A DNA stretch of 64,000 nucleotides. It comes from Collybia mongolica (lineage: Eukaryota; Basidiomycota; Agaricomycetes; Agaricales; Clitocybaceae). Made by a program: the position numbers and the translations under genes. The DNA is taken from contig JAAXNY010000006.1 in the NCBI GenBank assembly GCA_013420905.1, forward strand, positions 682,001 to 746,000. The letters are read 5' to 3'. Below the pieces are notes generated by a model that was given only the letters and a program-made list of their open reading frames with translations, made no database searches and had not been told where the DNA came from. Of the stretch, positions 30,784 through 41,887 are shown in pieces; within the stretch, counting starts at the first letter, position 1, and every line of letters begins with the position of its first letter.

Positions 30784-33308
30784 TCACAGGTCAATCAACA
30801 AAGCCTCTTTCCTCTCCTCTGTCTGTGCAATGCCCGTCGGTATTGACGGTCCGTACATCGAGAAGGATTGAGGCGCCGATGTAGGTACGACAGGGAAATG
30901 AGGTAATGGTGGGGGAGAGGATGCAAGCTGTGGCTGGACCTGTTGTCGATGTTGATAACCAATGGTATTACTCCGACCAAGATGGGTGTTCGGTGGTGCA
31001 GGTTGGGGTGACGAAGCATAGGATACTGTTTTGTTGCGACTAAGCGAAGACGGCGGCAAAACAGTTCCTGGTTGTGAAAGAGGTGCTGCATATTGGACTG
31101 GGGGTGATTGTGGAGTGGATAGAACAGGCGCAGGCGCTGGTGTAGGCTGCGATGACGGATTGGAGTGTTGGTATTGATGGGAAGGGAGAGAGGTAGGAGG
31201 CAAGCCTTGAGTCTGGGGCGGGGGAGACATAGCATATTGGTGATACTGTGAAGGTTCAGTATATGACGACTGTCTTTGAGGTTCGGGGGCAGGTTGTGCA
31301 GGGACGATTCCTGGTAGTAGGGCTGGTGTGGGTGAATATTGCAGGCTGGGCTGAGCATGTTGGGGTTGTTGCTGCCAATGGGATTGTGATTGCGAAGACT
31401 CTGCATGTGGTTGGCTAGCATAATGAGTCGGGGCTGGAGGTGCGACATTGTAGGCCATCTGTGGTGAGTGAGGTTGCCGTTGCAATTCAGGCTGGGCTTG
31501 GTACCCAGCAGTAGCTGGTACTGGTGATACCCATTGAGTGTAGCCGTTGGCTGTATTGTAACCAGTGCTGTAACTCGAGTTGGCCTGCTGATATGAAGCG
31601 GGGACGGGAGGGCTCGTAACAGCTTGTGATCGCCAACGGGGGTGTGCCACCTGCTCTGTAAGCAATTTGTCGTATAGTTTTACGGCTTGTGACAATTTGT
31701 CATGCATATCAGAAAGCATTTCTTTATGTAGATAATGTCAACGACTGAGATTATGTCAGAAGGTTGAACTCACGTTCTTTGCGACCAGTATCGTCTAGGC
31801 TCAAAGCCAACTTCGGACGGAGGCTGTTAGCCTTGTCATAGAGTTCATTCACGGCTGGGTATCGGGAGATATCCCTGCCGCCCTGGGCTTCTACTTGCTC
31901 TATCGTTTGACTAAATGTTAGAATAGCGTCTGACTCCAATGGCTCAAGGTCGTAGTTGGGGATAGCGGGTAGTGCTGGCGCTGGTGCCACGCTTGGAGGA
32001 TATGACTGGGAATATCCTGGCCCCGCATATGAATAAGACGGCTGCTCATTTCTTGGTGAGTCAAGAGCAACTGGTGCGCTGGGTTTCGGAGCATTTGCTT
32101 CTCGTAGACTGGCTTCGATGGCAGCTTTGAGATCAGGATCATCTTCTTCCTCAGTGAGAGAATATTTCGTATCGGGGTGAGAGCTGCGATCGACGATGGG
32201 AGGCTCGGAGTATTGCCAGTTGGATGGAGATGGCTGCGAGGGTGTATACCCGGAACGAGCGTTACCGACTTCTTGCAACGAAAGCTGGATTGCACGTTGG
32301 AGGTCTGCATCGGCGAGTTCACGGGCATTTCGATGTCGGGCTCCGTGTAAACTTGTAGAGTGGCGATGGCCCTTATCACTAGAGTAAAGCTTAGTTGTGG
32401 CAACATAGATATACACTCTGGGTACTTACATCTTGTCTCCCTTTCTCGTAAGCTTTGAATAGCACCCTTCGCAAACACGAACTTCTTGAGTAATTCCAAA
32501 ATGAGGAAGAGGCATGGACTTTGAAGAGCAAGCTTGATCAAAAACCTGACCACAGTTCCGACAGTGGTGCTTCCTATTTGTAAAGGTAAAGGTAGTGCGA
32601 CATCGGAGGCAGACGTCGGAATCGATCCACTCTGGAGCGGTTTGAGTATCCACCATTGCCGAATTGGCAATCGCGAGGTCTTTTGGAGGAAATTTGAAAC
32701 CTAAGGGCGACGTCACATGTTAGTATCCTCAGAAACATGAAGTCGACAAGTACTTCTACTTGCCCTCATTGGTTAGGGTCTTGTACACCTGCCCCACATA
32801 GCTTAAAAGAGGCTTTCCCTCAAACGCAATACTCCAATTTTGCACTAGCCGCAAGATGTTATTCTTAACTTCAATGTTCAGGGCAGGTATCTTGAGAATC
32901 GACACTAGATTGTCCATGAATTCTCTTGAGGAAATCTCGGCCAAGAACTGGTCTCCGCCGTTCTTGACACAGACGTCTGTCAACTGTATTGAAATTAGTG
33001 TGTAATTACATATAAAACCGCCAATTAATATAACGCACACCCAATGCCAAGTTCTGAACGTTCGGATTCTTATGATTAAGTCTGCGCTTCAACGCCCGCA
33101 TAGCGTCCTTCGCAGAAATGGACTTTGAACGAATCTGATCGCATATTTCAAGGTTCAAAGCGATATCTTCTGCGCCAGCTGGTAGAAGCTCTGAGGTTGC
33201 TTTGTCTGGGATTGACGTTAGTGTGAAAATGGTGCAGTGATCACCAGGCTTACCGACAGCATCGTCAAGCTGCGACGTTCCCCATAGCCAGTTTCCAATT
33301 CCAGACAT
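30784..33308 (-). CDS. VPS27: ESCRT-0 subunit VPS27
   Basis: Sorts ubiquitinated membrane proteins at endosomes and recruits ESCRT-I. 751 aa. The exons are 33308-33254, 33205-33039, 32983-32764, 32700-32430, 32378-31774 and 31721-30784. Domains in order: a VHS domain (about residues 10-145, with [18 protein letters not shown] and [13 protein letters not shown]); a FYVE finger (about 170-240) with [19 protein letters not shown] and RVCEGC; two ubiquitin-interacting motifs, [13 protein letters not shown] and [13 protein letters not shown]; a helical GAT-like region ([16 protein letters not shown]); then a long Pro/Gln/Ser-rich tail. The protein ends LLIDL, which fits a C-terminal clathrin box. 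The intron at 32763 begins GCAAGT (GC-AG). Confidence 0.94.
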
Positions 33309-33543
33309 AAGAAATCGTATAAAGAGGCAGAGTGTACGATTGTGGTGGATGTTAAGGCTGCGGAGAGCGGCAACTCAGGCTGCCCAGGGTTCTACTAGAT
33401 CGTGATGACTAAGCTCCACACTTCGATGACCTGCCATCCTGGTCACCTACTGACTACCTCAGTCATCATTTATCCTTACCCTGTCAGTGACATACTTTTC
33501 TTGGGCGTTAATTGGACTTCCTTCGAAATAACGCGTAAATAAT

Positions 33544-35269
33544 ATGGAAGAATCTCTCGTCGCTCGCCGATCCAGGCGCAGTACCGCTGGGAACCGGTAT
33601 GCATCGGCGCTTTCAAATTCCTGGAATTGATATAAAGGTCTTGATAGGATGGAAGCTGCCCTGGCTGAAATGGTGCTGGATGCCACAGAGAAGGAGGCAG
33701 ATGACGATGTTGACTTTATCAGTGGCAAAGGTTCGGGCTAGCCATCGAGGACGATTAATTTTGAATATACTAAAGTCGGGAGACGAGTTAGATGAAGAGG
33801 ACGTATTTGAGTCTGACTTTGAGAGCACTGATGAGGAAGAAGCCCAAGGCGATGCAGAGGCAGGAGAAAAGGTTGTCCACGAGGAAGAGAAGAGGACGCG
33901 AAAGGCGAGTGGCCACATCCTCGTTCATACCGTCAGTACTGTAACACTTTGATTGACTCCTAGGCGAATCGTTCCAAACTCGAGAGAGCTACAGCTGCCG
34001 CACATGCTAAGCATAAGGTGACGTTCAATCCAGAGGCTCAAGCTTCGACGCCTGCTCCCAAGTCTCGCGAGGTTCGACGCCGTGTGTCGCTCGGCGTCGC
34101 CGTTAATGCCGAGACTGGAGAAGTGCTACCAGAGGAGAGGAGCAGTCCGAATCGGAAGAAGAGACACAGTCAGCGCAAACATACGATTATGAATACATCT
34201 GCCACTGTCAAACGTATGAAAAATTCAGAAGCCAAAAAGGTATGACGCCCATCGTCTAGCGTCTAATAGTGTGATTTTGATTTTATCGGTTATATTCAGG
34301 CAGCAACACCCAAGAAAATAAAATTTGAGTCCAAAAACTATACACAAGCAGAGCTTATTGCGCGTGCCCTGGACAATGAAGAAGGGAACATTGTTGAACA
34401 CCGGGATTACCTCCAAAATGAAGAAGAAAAACGGAAGCGAGCTCGTGTCGTACGGGCCACTGTTCAAGGTCCACTACTTCGGTGGGTTAGCAGAGGTGAA
34501 GAGACCAAAATAGTTGTTCCCCCGCCAACCATGCCCGCTTATCCCTTACCTCAGTCCATGTATCCGTATGGATCTTTTAATCCCGCGTCAGGATCTACGC
34601 CCTACGGACAGAACTACTCTACTGCAATTCCACCAGGAACTTACTTTGGCACACCCGTAACAGGAGAATCGGCATCAACGAAAATTACAACGACAACGAC
34701 AAATGCGGCTGTGTCAGACCTCCCACAAAAATCCTCTGTAAAATCACAGTTCGAGCCAACAAATTACATATCGTACTCTCCACAGGTTAACGCGTCAATT
34801 TCCGGTTCAGCGATACCACCATTACCGCAGCCTGTTACACCCGCTGCGCAATTAGTCGAACGTACGGAAAGGATAGCAAAGAACTACGTTGTTCATGAGC
34901 TCTCTCAGTATGAAGGCGCTCCCAAGGCTTCCTGGACCGAGTCTATGTCGGCTATGTTTGGTGACCACGTGAAGTGGGACGAGCTTCGCGTCTACTCGGG
35001 CAGGGGTAGACCTCTTGGTAAGTCCAATTTTTCAAGTTAACACGGAAGCCTCCCATTTTCACACCGATACAGCTCGGCCTAAAGTGATGTGTCCCATTAC
35101 TGGGAAACAGGCCAAGTATCTGGACCCACGATCAGGCGTTCCGTACGCAGATTTGAGGGCATACAAGGTCCTTACGGGTGTCTTGAATCACGAGTATATT
35201 TGGAGCCCATCCTTGGGATGTTATGTGGGGAAGGAGAACCCTGTGGATCATTCCATGGAAACATCTTGA
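33544..35269 (+). CDS. SWC2: VPS72/YL1 family protein (SWR1 complex subunit SWC2)
   Basis: Nuclear histone H2A.Z-H2B chaperone subunit of the SWR1 remodeller. 482 aa, exons 33544-33596, 33648-33730, 33783-33904, 33964-34239, 34300-35017 and 35073-35269. The N-terminus (MEESLVARRSRRSTAGNRME) and the acidic block EDVFESDFESTDEEE are the H2A.Z-binding region of YL1. A basic middle follows (NRKKRHSQRKH; KRKRARVVRATVQGPLLRW). The last exons give the YL1_C domain (RPKVMCPITGKQAKYLDPRS, GVPYADLRAYKVL). The 33905 intron starts GCGAGT (GC-AG). The third-exon acceptor (GGGAG at 33782) is the only one that keeps frame. It is divergent from VPS27, 235 bp away. Confidence 0.93.
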
Positions 35270-35835
35270 ATAGATAACTCCCATCCCTTAAGGTGCGTTT
35301 TTGTGTTATGGGCAGTGCTGTCGTATGTATATGTCAACGAGTTCCCAACTCATGCTTAGGATATTGTCTTTGCTTTGCGTGGGCTTGAACGTCAGCGCGG
35401 AAGGATTTCAATCAATCAATCAATATTACGCCACACTATGGTAGGCCAGGCCGATATCCATCATGGACCGCTTTTTCGCTATCCAAGACTATTGATGGAA
35501 GGAATAAACTCGGATTGTCTTTGAATGTGAAGATCCGCTCTTTATAACGATGGTCACCAGCCGGAGAATGCGCGCCGGGACTGTGGGTAGTCTTGTGGGT
35601 ATCAACATACATAAGCACCCTTGTATGTCAGCATTACGTGACGAGGCAATGCTATCGTGTTCCGGAAGCCCAGTTGCCAACCCACGAAATGACCTGCCCT
35701 TATGCATATAAACACGTGAGGATACTTCCTTTTTAAGTTCCCCTTCACTTCGCCTTCAAATTCAACACCACGGACTCTCAATATTCTTCATACGTGATCT
35801 TAAAAAGGGACAACTACGCGCCATCTATACTTTTA
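35270..35835. other. Intergenic region between SWC2 and MSH4
   Basis: No gene is seen. It contains four ATCA units near 35410-35425 and the presumed MSH4 promoter. Confidence 0.5.
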
Positions 35836-38800
35836 ATGCTGCCAACGCGTCCTTCTGTCAATTATTCCTCAAGAATTGAGACAAGTTCCGGTGGACAATC
35901 GAGTTATCGTCCAATCACGCCTCAGAATCGCCCATGGACAGGACAGTCTAGACCAACGACCGCTCGATCATTGACCTCCGGATCCGTGCGAAACGAAGGG
36001 AGCTATGTAATCGCCCTGTTGGAAGGAAGGGGTGTTGGACGTGAAATTGGCATGGCAGCCCTCAACAGAGACACGGGGAAGGTCATGGTTGTTCAGGCGA
36101 GTACCGTACCAGCAAAAGAAACGTTTTTTATGTTGGACTCTGACCCTCTACTCTACAGCTGGCTGACTGCCAGACTTATGTGAAAACTCTACATCAAATG
36201 CATTTGCACAGTCCATCCCTCGTTCTGGTTCCGGACACCTTCATCTCAGCTTCAGAAGGCACAGTGAAGGGAAGGAAATCTGGTTCTAACTCTATATTAG
36301 TTGACATCATTCGAGAAGAATTTCCTGGAGTCCCGATGGAGCCCGTTGGAAGAAAATATTGGAATGATGCTGGTGGTATGCCTAACTGATCACGTCTCCC
36401 CCACCCTTCCAACCGATTTCTTCTACGCACAGGCCTCGAGTTTGCTCTCCAACTCTGCGTCGAAGATGATGAACGGGCAGGGACTATACTTGCCGTGTCA
36501 AATAAGTGCGCATATATTGAATCATCGTATCAATATCACGCCCAGCCTAACACCTTAGATACTATGCACTCTCTGCAATCTGTGCCTTATTCAAACACGC
36601 AGAAAGCAGACTCAACACCCGTTTCGCAGCTGGCTCTTTACGTATACGTTACGTCCCTGTCGAAGGGACCATGATGATTGATCCAGATACTGCAAGAAAC
36701 CTAGAATTGGTAGAAAATATGTCTTACAAAAAATCAGCTTATTCACTTTTCGGGTACACTCAATCCCCTCGCCAGGTCTTTCTGTGATCGTTGATTTGCT
36801 ACATTGCAGGACCCTGAATCACACATATACAGCCATGGCAGCACGCCTTCTCAGAGTCAACCTCCTCTCGCCATTAACTGGTCAGTGGATATATCTGGAC
36901 AACCGATGCTTCTGTAGTTTTATGGTTTTGGAGCTCAGTGCAAGCAACAATCGATGCTCGTCTTGACGTTGTAGAAGGTAGTAAGCTAGTCAGTAACGTC
37001 AATCCGGTGCTGATAATTATATCCCACAGAATTTATCCAGGCCGAAGACAGGTTTACAGATGTCAGAGATGCTCTCAAAACCCTCAACAAAATGGATTTT
37101 GATAAACTTATCGTTTCTGTATGTATATGTTACCAGTGTTTTGATAAAACCGCAAAAAACTACATCTGACAGCATAATGCCGCAGCTTGCATCAGAAGAG
37201 GCAAGAATCACCAATTCGGCCAAATCTGCGTCCGCACGTGTGCTTCAGATGCTTAACATCAGGAGTGTTGTGAAAAATTTACCACTGCTGAGGAAAGCCC
37301 TTGATGGTTGCCAATCCCAGCTGTTGAGAATTATCCAGGATGTTTGTCCTGTGTGCCAGTCGCCTACTTAGTTTCTCATCTTCTCTGCAGATGATTTCAG
37401 ACGAAAGGCTTGCAAAAATTGAGAACCTTGTCTCTGCGAGTCTCAATGAAGATGGCGCACCAGCGAAGGTTCGGTTTTCGATTTGATGATTCAAATCTGA
37501 TTCATTCGACTATAGGGAGGTATTGGAGCAATCAATGCTCGTATATATGCTGTCAAAGTAAGCGGTTTTGTTAAGTTCCAAACACCAGAGTTAACGGTGA
37601 CCGAAGGCTAACTGCAATCGACTACTTGACGTGGCGCGCGAAACGTACAAGGAGAATGTCGGAGATATTTTCGAGCTCAACCGTGCTCTATCGGATAGCC
37701 ATGAGCTTCCTTTATCTCTCGTTTATCAAGATAGTGGCTTTGTCCTCGCGTTGAAAAAAACTGATTTAGAAGGGGAGCTGCCGACAGGTTTTATTAATGT
37801 CGTGATGAAGAAAGGAAAGTGGATATTTTCAACTATGGAACTGGTATTGATCGTTCTTTGTAGTTGAGACTAACTACTGACACAATTTCTTACTCAGAAA
37901 AAAATGAATGCTAGGATGAAGGATGCCTTAGACGAGACATTGATCTTGAGTGACAAGTGGGTCTTATACCTGCAAAAGGAGCTCAGCCGAACCTAATCTG
38001 GATGTAGAATTGTACAAGATCTCGTTGCGGAGATTCTCGTTAGCGTTGGTGCGCTCTACAAAGCCTCAGAGGCGGTAATGGCGCCCTCTGATTAACTCAG
38101 CATTGTTCACTAACACCTGTCAGTATTCAGGTCGCATTACTCGACATGCTGTGGTCCTTCGCTCACTCATCAATCAGTAACTTCGTCATTCACAGTGATC
38201 GTTCCGAATGCACTAACAATATCGGGCTGACTGTATAGTCCGGAACTATGGTATGCCTGTTCTAGTAAGACCCGAGGTTTTCCCCGGCAACTGAGGAAAC
38301 ATGGAGTACGGCCAGAGTTTACGGGAACATTGGCCATTAAATCAGGACGCCATGCTATTCTAGAGATCGTACAATCGGCTGGGACACTTGTACCCAACGA
38401 CGTGTATTGTGACGATTCCTCATCCTTCCAGATTGTTCAGGGTCCAAAGTCTGTCGTTTCTCTATCTATTTCAAATATCCCGCTTAACCATTCACTTAGT
38501 ATGTCTGGTAAGTTGTAATAAATGTGTTGGGAGTGGGTCCTATATTTTAATTTTCAGGTAAGAGCACCTACTTGCGGCAGATTGGGCTTCTAGCCGTTAT
38601 GGCCATGTGTGGGTGTTTCGTTCCTGCGGAATACGCAAGCTTCAGGTATGAATTCGTTCCCATGTCTGTGTCTGCTCAACTATATACTTCCCTTGCGTTA
38701 TTTCCAGGATTCATGATTCGCTTCTAACTCGCCTCTCAAACGATGATGACATGGAGAAAAGCCTAAGCACTTTTGCAAGCGAGATGGCGACATCCGCCAT

Positions 38801-39871
38801 GATTCTTGGTGCGTAATCAGCCAAGGTTAGAGGGTAAGGAGTACTAGTTATAGCGTCACCTTGTAGGGCTAGCCACACCCGATTCCTTAGTACTGATTGA
38901 TGAATTGGGCCGTGGAACGTCCCCAAGGGAGGGGGTTGGGGTGTCACACGCCATTGCGGAAGGGTTAATTGCGCTCAAAGTGTGTCCCGCATATATTTCT
39001 ACCAGAGCATCCTCACATTGACAAAAATATCATTCTAGTCTTTCGTATTCTTCACAACGTGAGATTGTGGGAGTTCTATTAATCTAATTGCATTTTTTAC
39101 GGGATTGCGACAGACATTTCAATGAGCTCACCACAACTCTCTCGCGCCAACCGTCTGTGGTCAAGTAAGTAAGCGGATGGCATATACTGGCATTCGTCTG
39201 ATAGATTGTGTATGCTGTAGCTTGCACCTATCTGTTCACGTACGACTTGTATTAATTTCTGTTTTTCTTACCGTCACTGATTTTGCAACAGCGAACTCGC
39301 CAGTCAGCTTCGAGCTTTGGAATGTCATTTCAATACAAGTACGTTAATAACCTAATTCTGTTCCCATAATTCTGACATTAATACAGAATCGTCGATGGTG
39401 CTCCAGAGGACTTCAACCACTATGGTGTGTGCCCAATAGGGGCCCCGCGTGAAGGATTCGTAATTGACTCATGTTACAGGACTGGAGCTTGCACGACTAG
39501 CTGATTTACCCAAGGGCGTTTTGATGGAAAGCAAGAGAGTTTCAGAAATGCTCTCTGAATTGCGCGCCCGGCAGAACGAAGACAGTGAAAGCAACAAGAT
39601 TAACGTGAGACGCAAGGCGTTGCTAAGGGTAATTTCCTTCCCTCCTACTGAACGATTATCTCCTGGATATCATGCTAAAACTTCTTGAACTGGGCCGCAC
39701 ACCTATTTCCGCTGACACTCTATATAAACGCTGATTTTCATCGGGGACTCACAGCTTCGGACGCAACTCACACAAGCCCTGGACCATTCTGCACTCCCAG
39801 ATCAAGATCTCCTTGATTATATTCGCCGTTTCCAGAAGGACATTGCAAAGGCTTTTTTGAATGCTCCCTAA
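35836..39871 (+). CDS. MSH4: Meiotic MutS homologue MSH4
   Basis: Partner of MSH5 in the MutSgamma clamp, which stabilises meiotic recombination intermediates for crossovers. 844 aa, 27 exons from 35836-36096 to 39755-39871, summing to 2535 nt. The N-terminus lacks the mismatch-reading MutS I domain, as is typical of MSH4 ([20 protein letters not shown]). The ATPase has Walker A rebuilt by splicing as [13 protein letters not shown], a [12 protein letters not shown] block, Walker [17 protein letters not shown] and the FFTTHFNEL motif. Very small exons occur: 12 nt (38239-38250), 8 nt (38510-38517, encoding part of Walker A) and 19-20 nt at 39221 and 39039. The first intron (36097) begins GCGAGT. 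The gene is intact. Confidence 0.94.
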
Positions 39872-40278
39872 ATGTTACGACCGGATCAGAAGTCGTTCCT
39901 TACTAGGCTTACGAGATGTTGAGCCATTTGTCACTTCAAATGTTACAACACTTAGGATCTCAAATGAAGGCTACTACTCCCCTTACATACGTTTTCCGTG
40001 CTTGCCAGTGTCCGGTGTCGATTCAGGCCTGTATACAATACGCTTGTGTGAGGACTTAGTGTTGGGCCAAGGAAGTTGAAGAGATAACGGGGTTGTATTC
40101 TCACTATCTGAATATCAGGAAGCCATATATGTAGTATAGAGTTGGTTTTGACTGCTGTTGTTGTTGAACATTTCGACACTCGGACCTGGCTGGGCCTTGA
40201 TGGTGTTTATCCGTAACAAAACCAAACACGACATCTGGGTCGGACTCATCGATAGTGGCAGGTTGCTTCAATACCGTA
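39872..40278. other. Intergenic region between MSH4 and SEC2
   Basis: No gene is seen; MSH4 3' flank and SEC2 promoter are presumed here. Confidence 0.5.
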
Positions 40279-41692
40279 ATGCTTCATTTTCCATCTTCGC
40301 TCAAGAATACTGGACCAGGCAGCTCTTTACCCCGGAGATCTGACAGTTTAAATGCTACCCAACAAAAAACAGCAACTCATCCAATTTTCTCAACGATTGA
40401 GGAAGAGCTTCATGATGCTCGACGGGTACACTCACATGGGCAAGAAGACGATCTTCGCTCGGCTCTGAACATGGTCATATCTCGAGTGAGCAACCTGGTG
40501 AGCTTACTCTACGAAACCCGGAGTCTTCATATCTTGGAATAACATTCACCATCCAAGTCTACGCTCCTCAGCGACGCATATAAATCTCAAGCCGATCTTG
40601 AGGTACAGTTGAACGTAGCAAAATCGAACCTTCAATTGGTCATCTCGAACAATGATATGTTGGAGGAAGCCCTGAAGCGTGATAGTTCAGGACATTCAAG
40701 GGACGTTGGTTGGCGGCGATGGAGTGCGCGCGAAGGTGAACAAAGGCGTTCGGAGGACCGGTCGGGAGAAGATACCCCTAGCCTTGAGAGTGGCACCAAC
40801 TCACCAGTATCAACAACTCAAGAGAGCCGCTTCTTCAAGTTCCGGTTCACGGGGTCGACACCCAACCCTGGATCCCGCCCTAACACTCCACAGGATGCAA
40901 AATTACCAGCGTCTAATGGCACCCACCATCTGAACTCACCATCACTGTCATCACTGCCGCCACCCCCTAACAAGGAAATTGAAGAACTTGCCACCGAGCT
41001 TCGCAAGGAACGGGCAGCTCGGAAAGCGGTGGTCGACGAAAAGCAGGCTTTGGAAGCTGAAATCGAGTCTTTATCACAGGCATTGTTCGAAGAGGTTCGT
41101 ACTTTGTTATTATTCTCAACCTCCATTTCATTTTCATCAATCTATGAAGGCAAACAAAATGGTGGCAACAGAACGAATTAGAAGGGCGGAAACAGAAGAG
41201 GAGCTGAAGGAAGCTCGGTCAGAGAGGGAAGCACTGCGAAGTGCACTTCGCCTCTTGGAAGGTGAAAACGAAAGCTTGCGAGGATCAAGTCAAGATTCGA
41301 GCCCAGTTGTCCCATTCGCAAAGTCGCACACACGTTCATCATCTGAAATTGCCTTAAAATCTCCTCCCACCTCCCCAGGATCTTCACGGCCCCCGACTCC
41401 TGCCACAGCCTCGCTCTCGCGTCACCAGCCTACGCCTTTAGGAGACCTTGCAGAAGACAAGACCCCCGGGGTAAAGAAACTGCCGCTTCAGGAGGATAGC
41501 GAGGAAGACTCACAAATTACATCGCAGTACCAACGGGCCCGTCCGACATCTCTACATCTCGACGAACACGAAGCGTCCCCATGGGCCGATGTCCGTTCTC
41601 GTTCACCAGCATTGCTATCTGGATTACCATCGAAAGAGTCGTCGCTGTTTACGGCGCCATCGCACCGGCCTATACACATGAGTTCAAAATAG
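40279..41692 (+). CDS. SEC2: SEC2-like Rab guanine nucleotide exchange factor
   Basis: GEF of the Sec2/Rabin8 type, which activates Sec4/Rab8 on secretory vesicles for polarised exocytosis. 432 aa, exons 40279-40497, 40558-41094 and 41150-41692. The diagnostic part is a long parallel coiled coil (about residues 210-300): ELRKERAARKAVVDEKQAL, EIESLSQALFEEANKMVA and ERIRRAETEEELKEA. The SLSQALFEEANKMVA stretch is the nucleotide-exchange site in the family. An earlier coil (SNLSTLLSDAYKSQADLEVQ) precedes a Ser/Thr-rich insert. The C-terminal third is disordered and rich in Ser-Pro (SPPTSPGSSRPPTP), likely phosphorylated. The start is the first in-frame ATG; an upstream exon cannot be excluded. 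Confidence 0.82.
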
Positions 41693-41887
41693 GAGCCGTG
41701 TTCCACAGAATGTTTTCACAGATATACCATCATAATTTATACCCAATCATCACCATGCTAAGACCTATCCTGGAGGCGCGACTTCCATTGTACGATATAA
41801 AATGCATATATATTAAACATAGGAGCATGCGTATTTTCGACCCCTATAGTCATTGAGGGTACAGTGTGGATGCCTGCAAGTCAACTC

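Noticed and set aside
40609..40933. Start of SEC2 at an internal codon near 40609
   Set aside because: An upstream exon (40279-40497) joins in frame and adds the conserved first coil, so the longer model is preferred.
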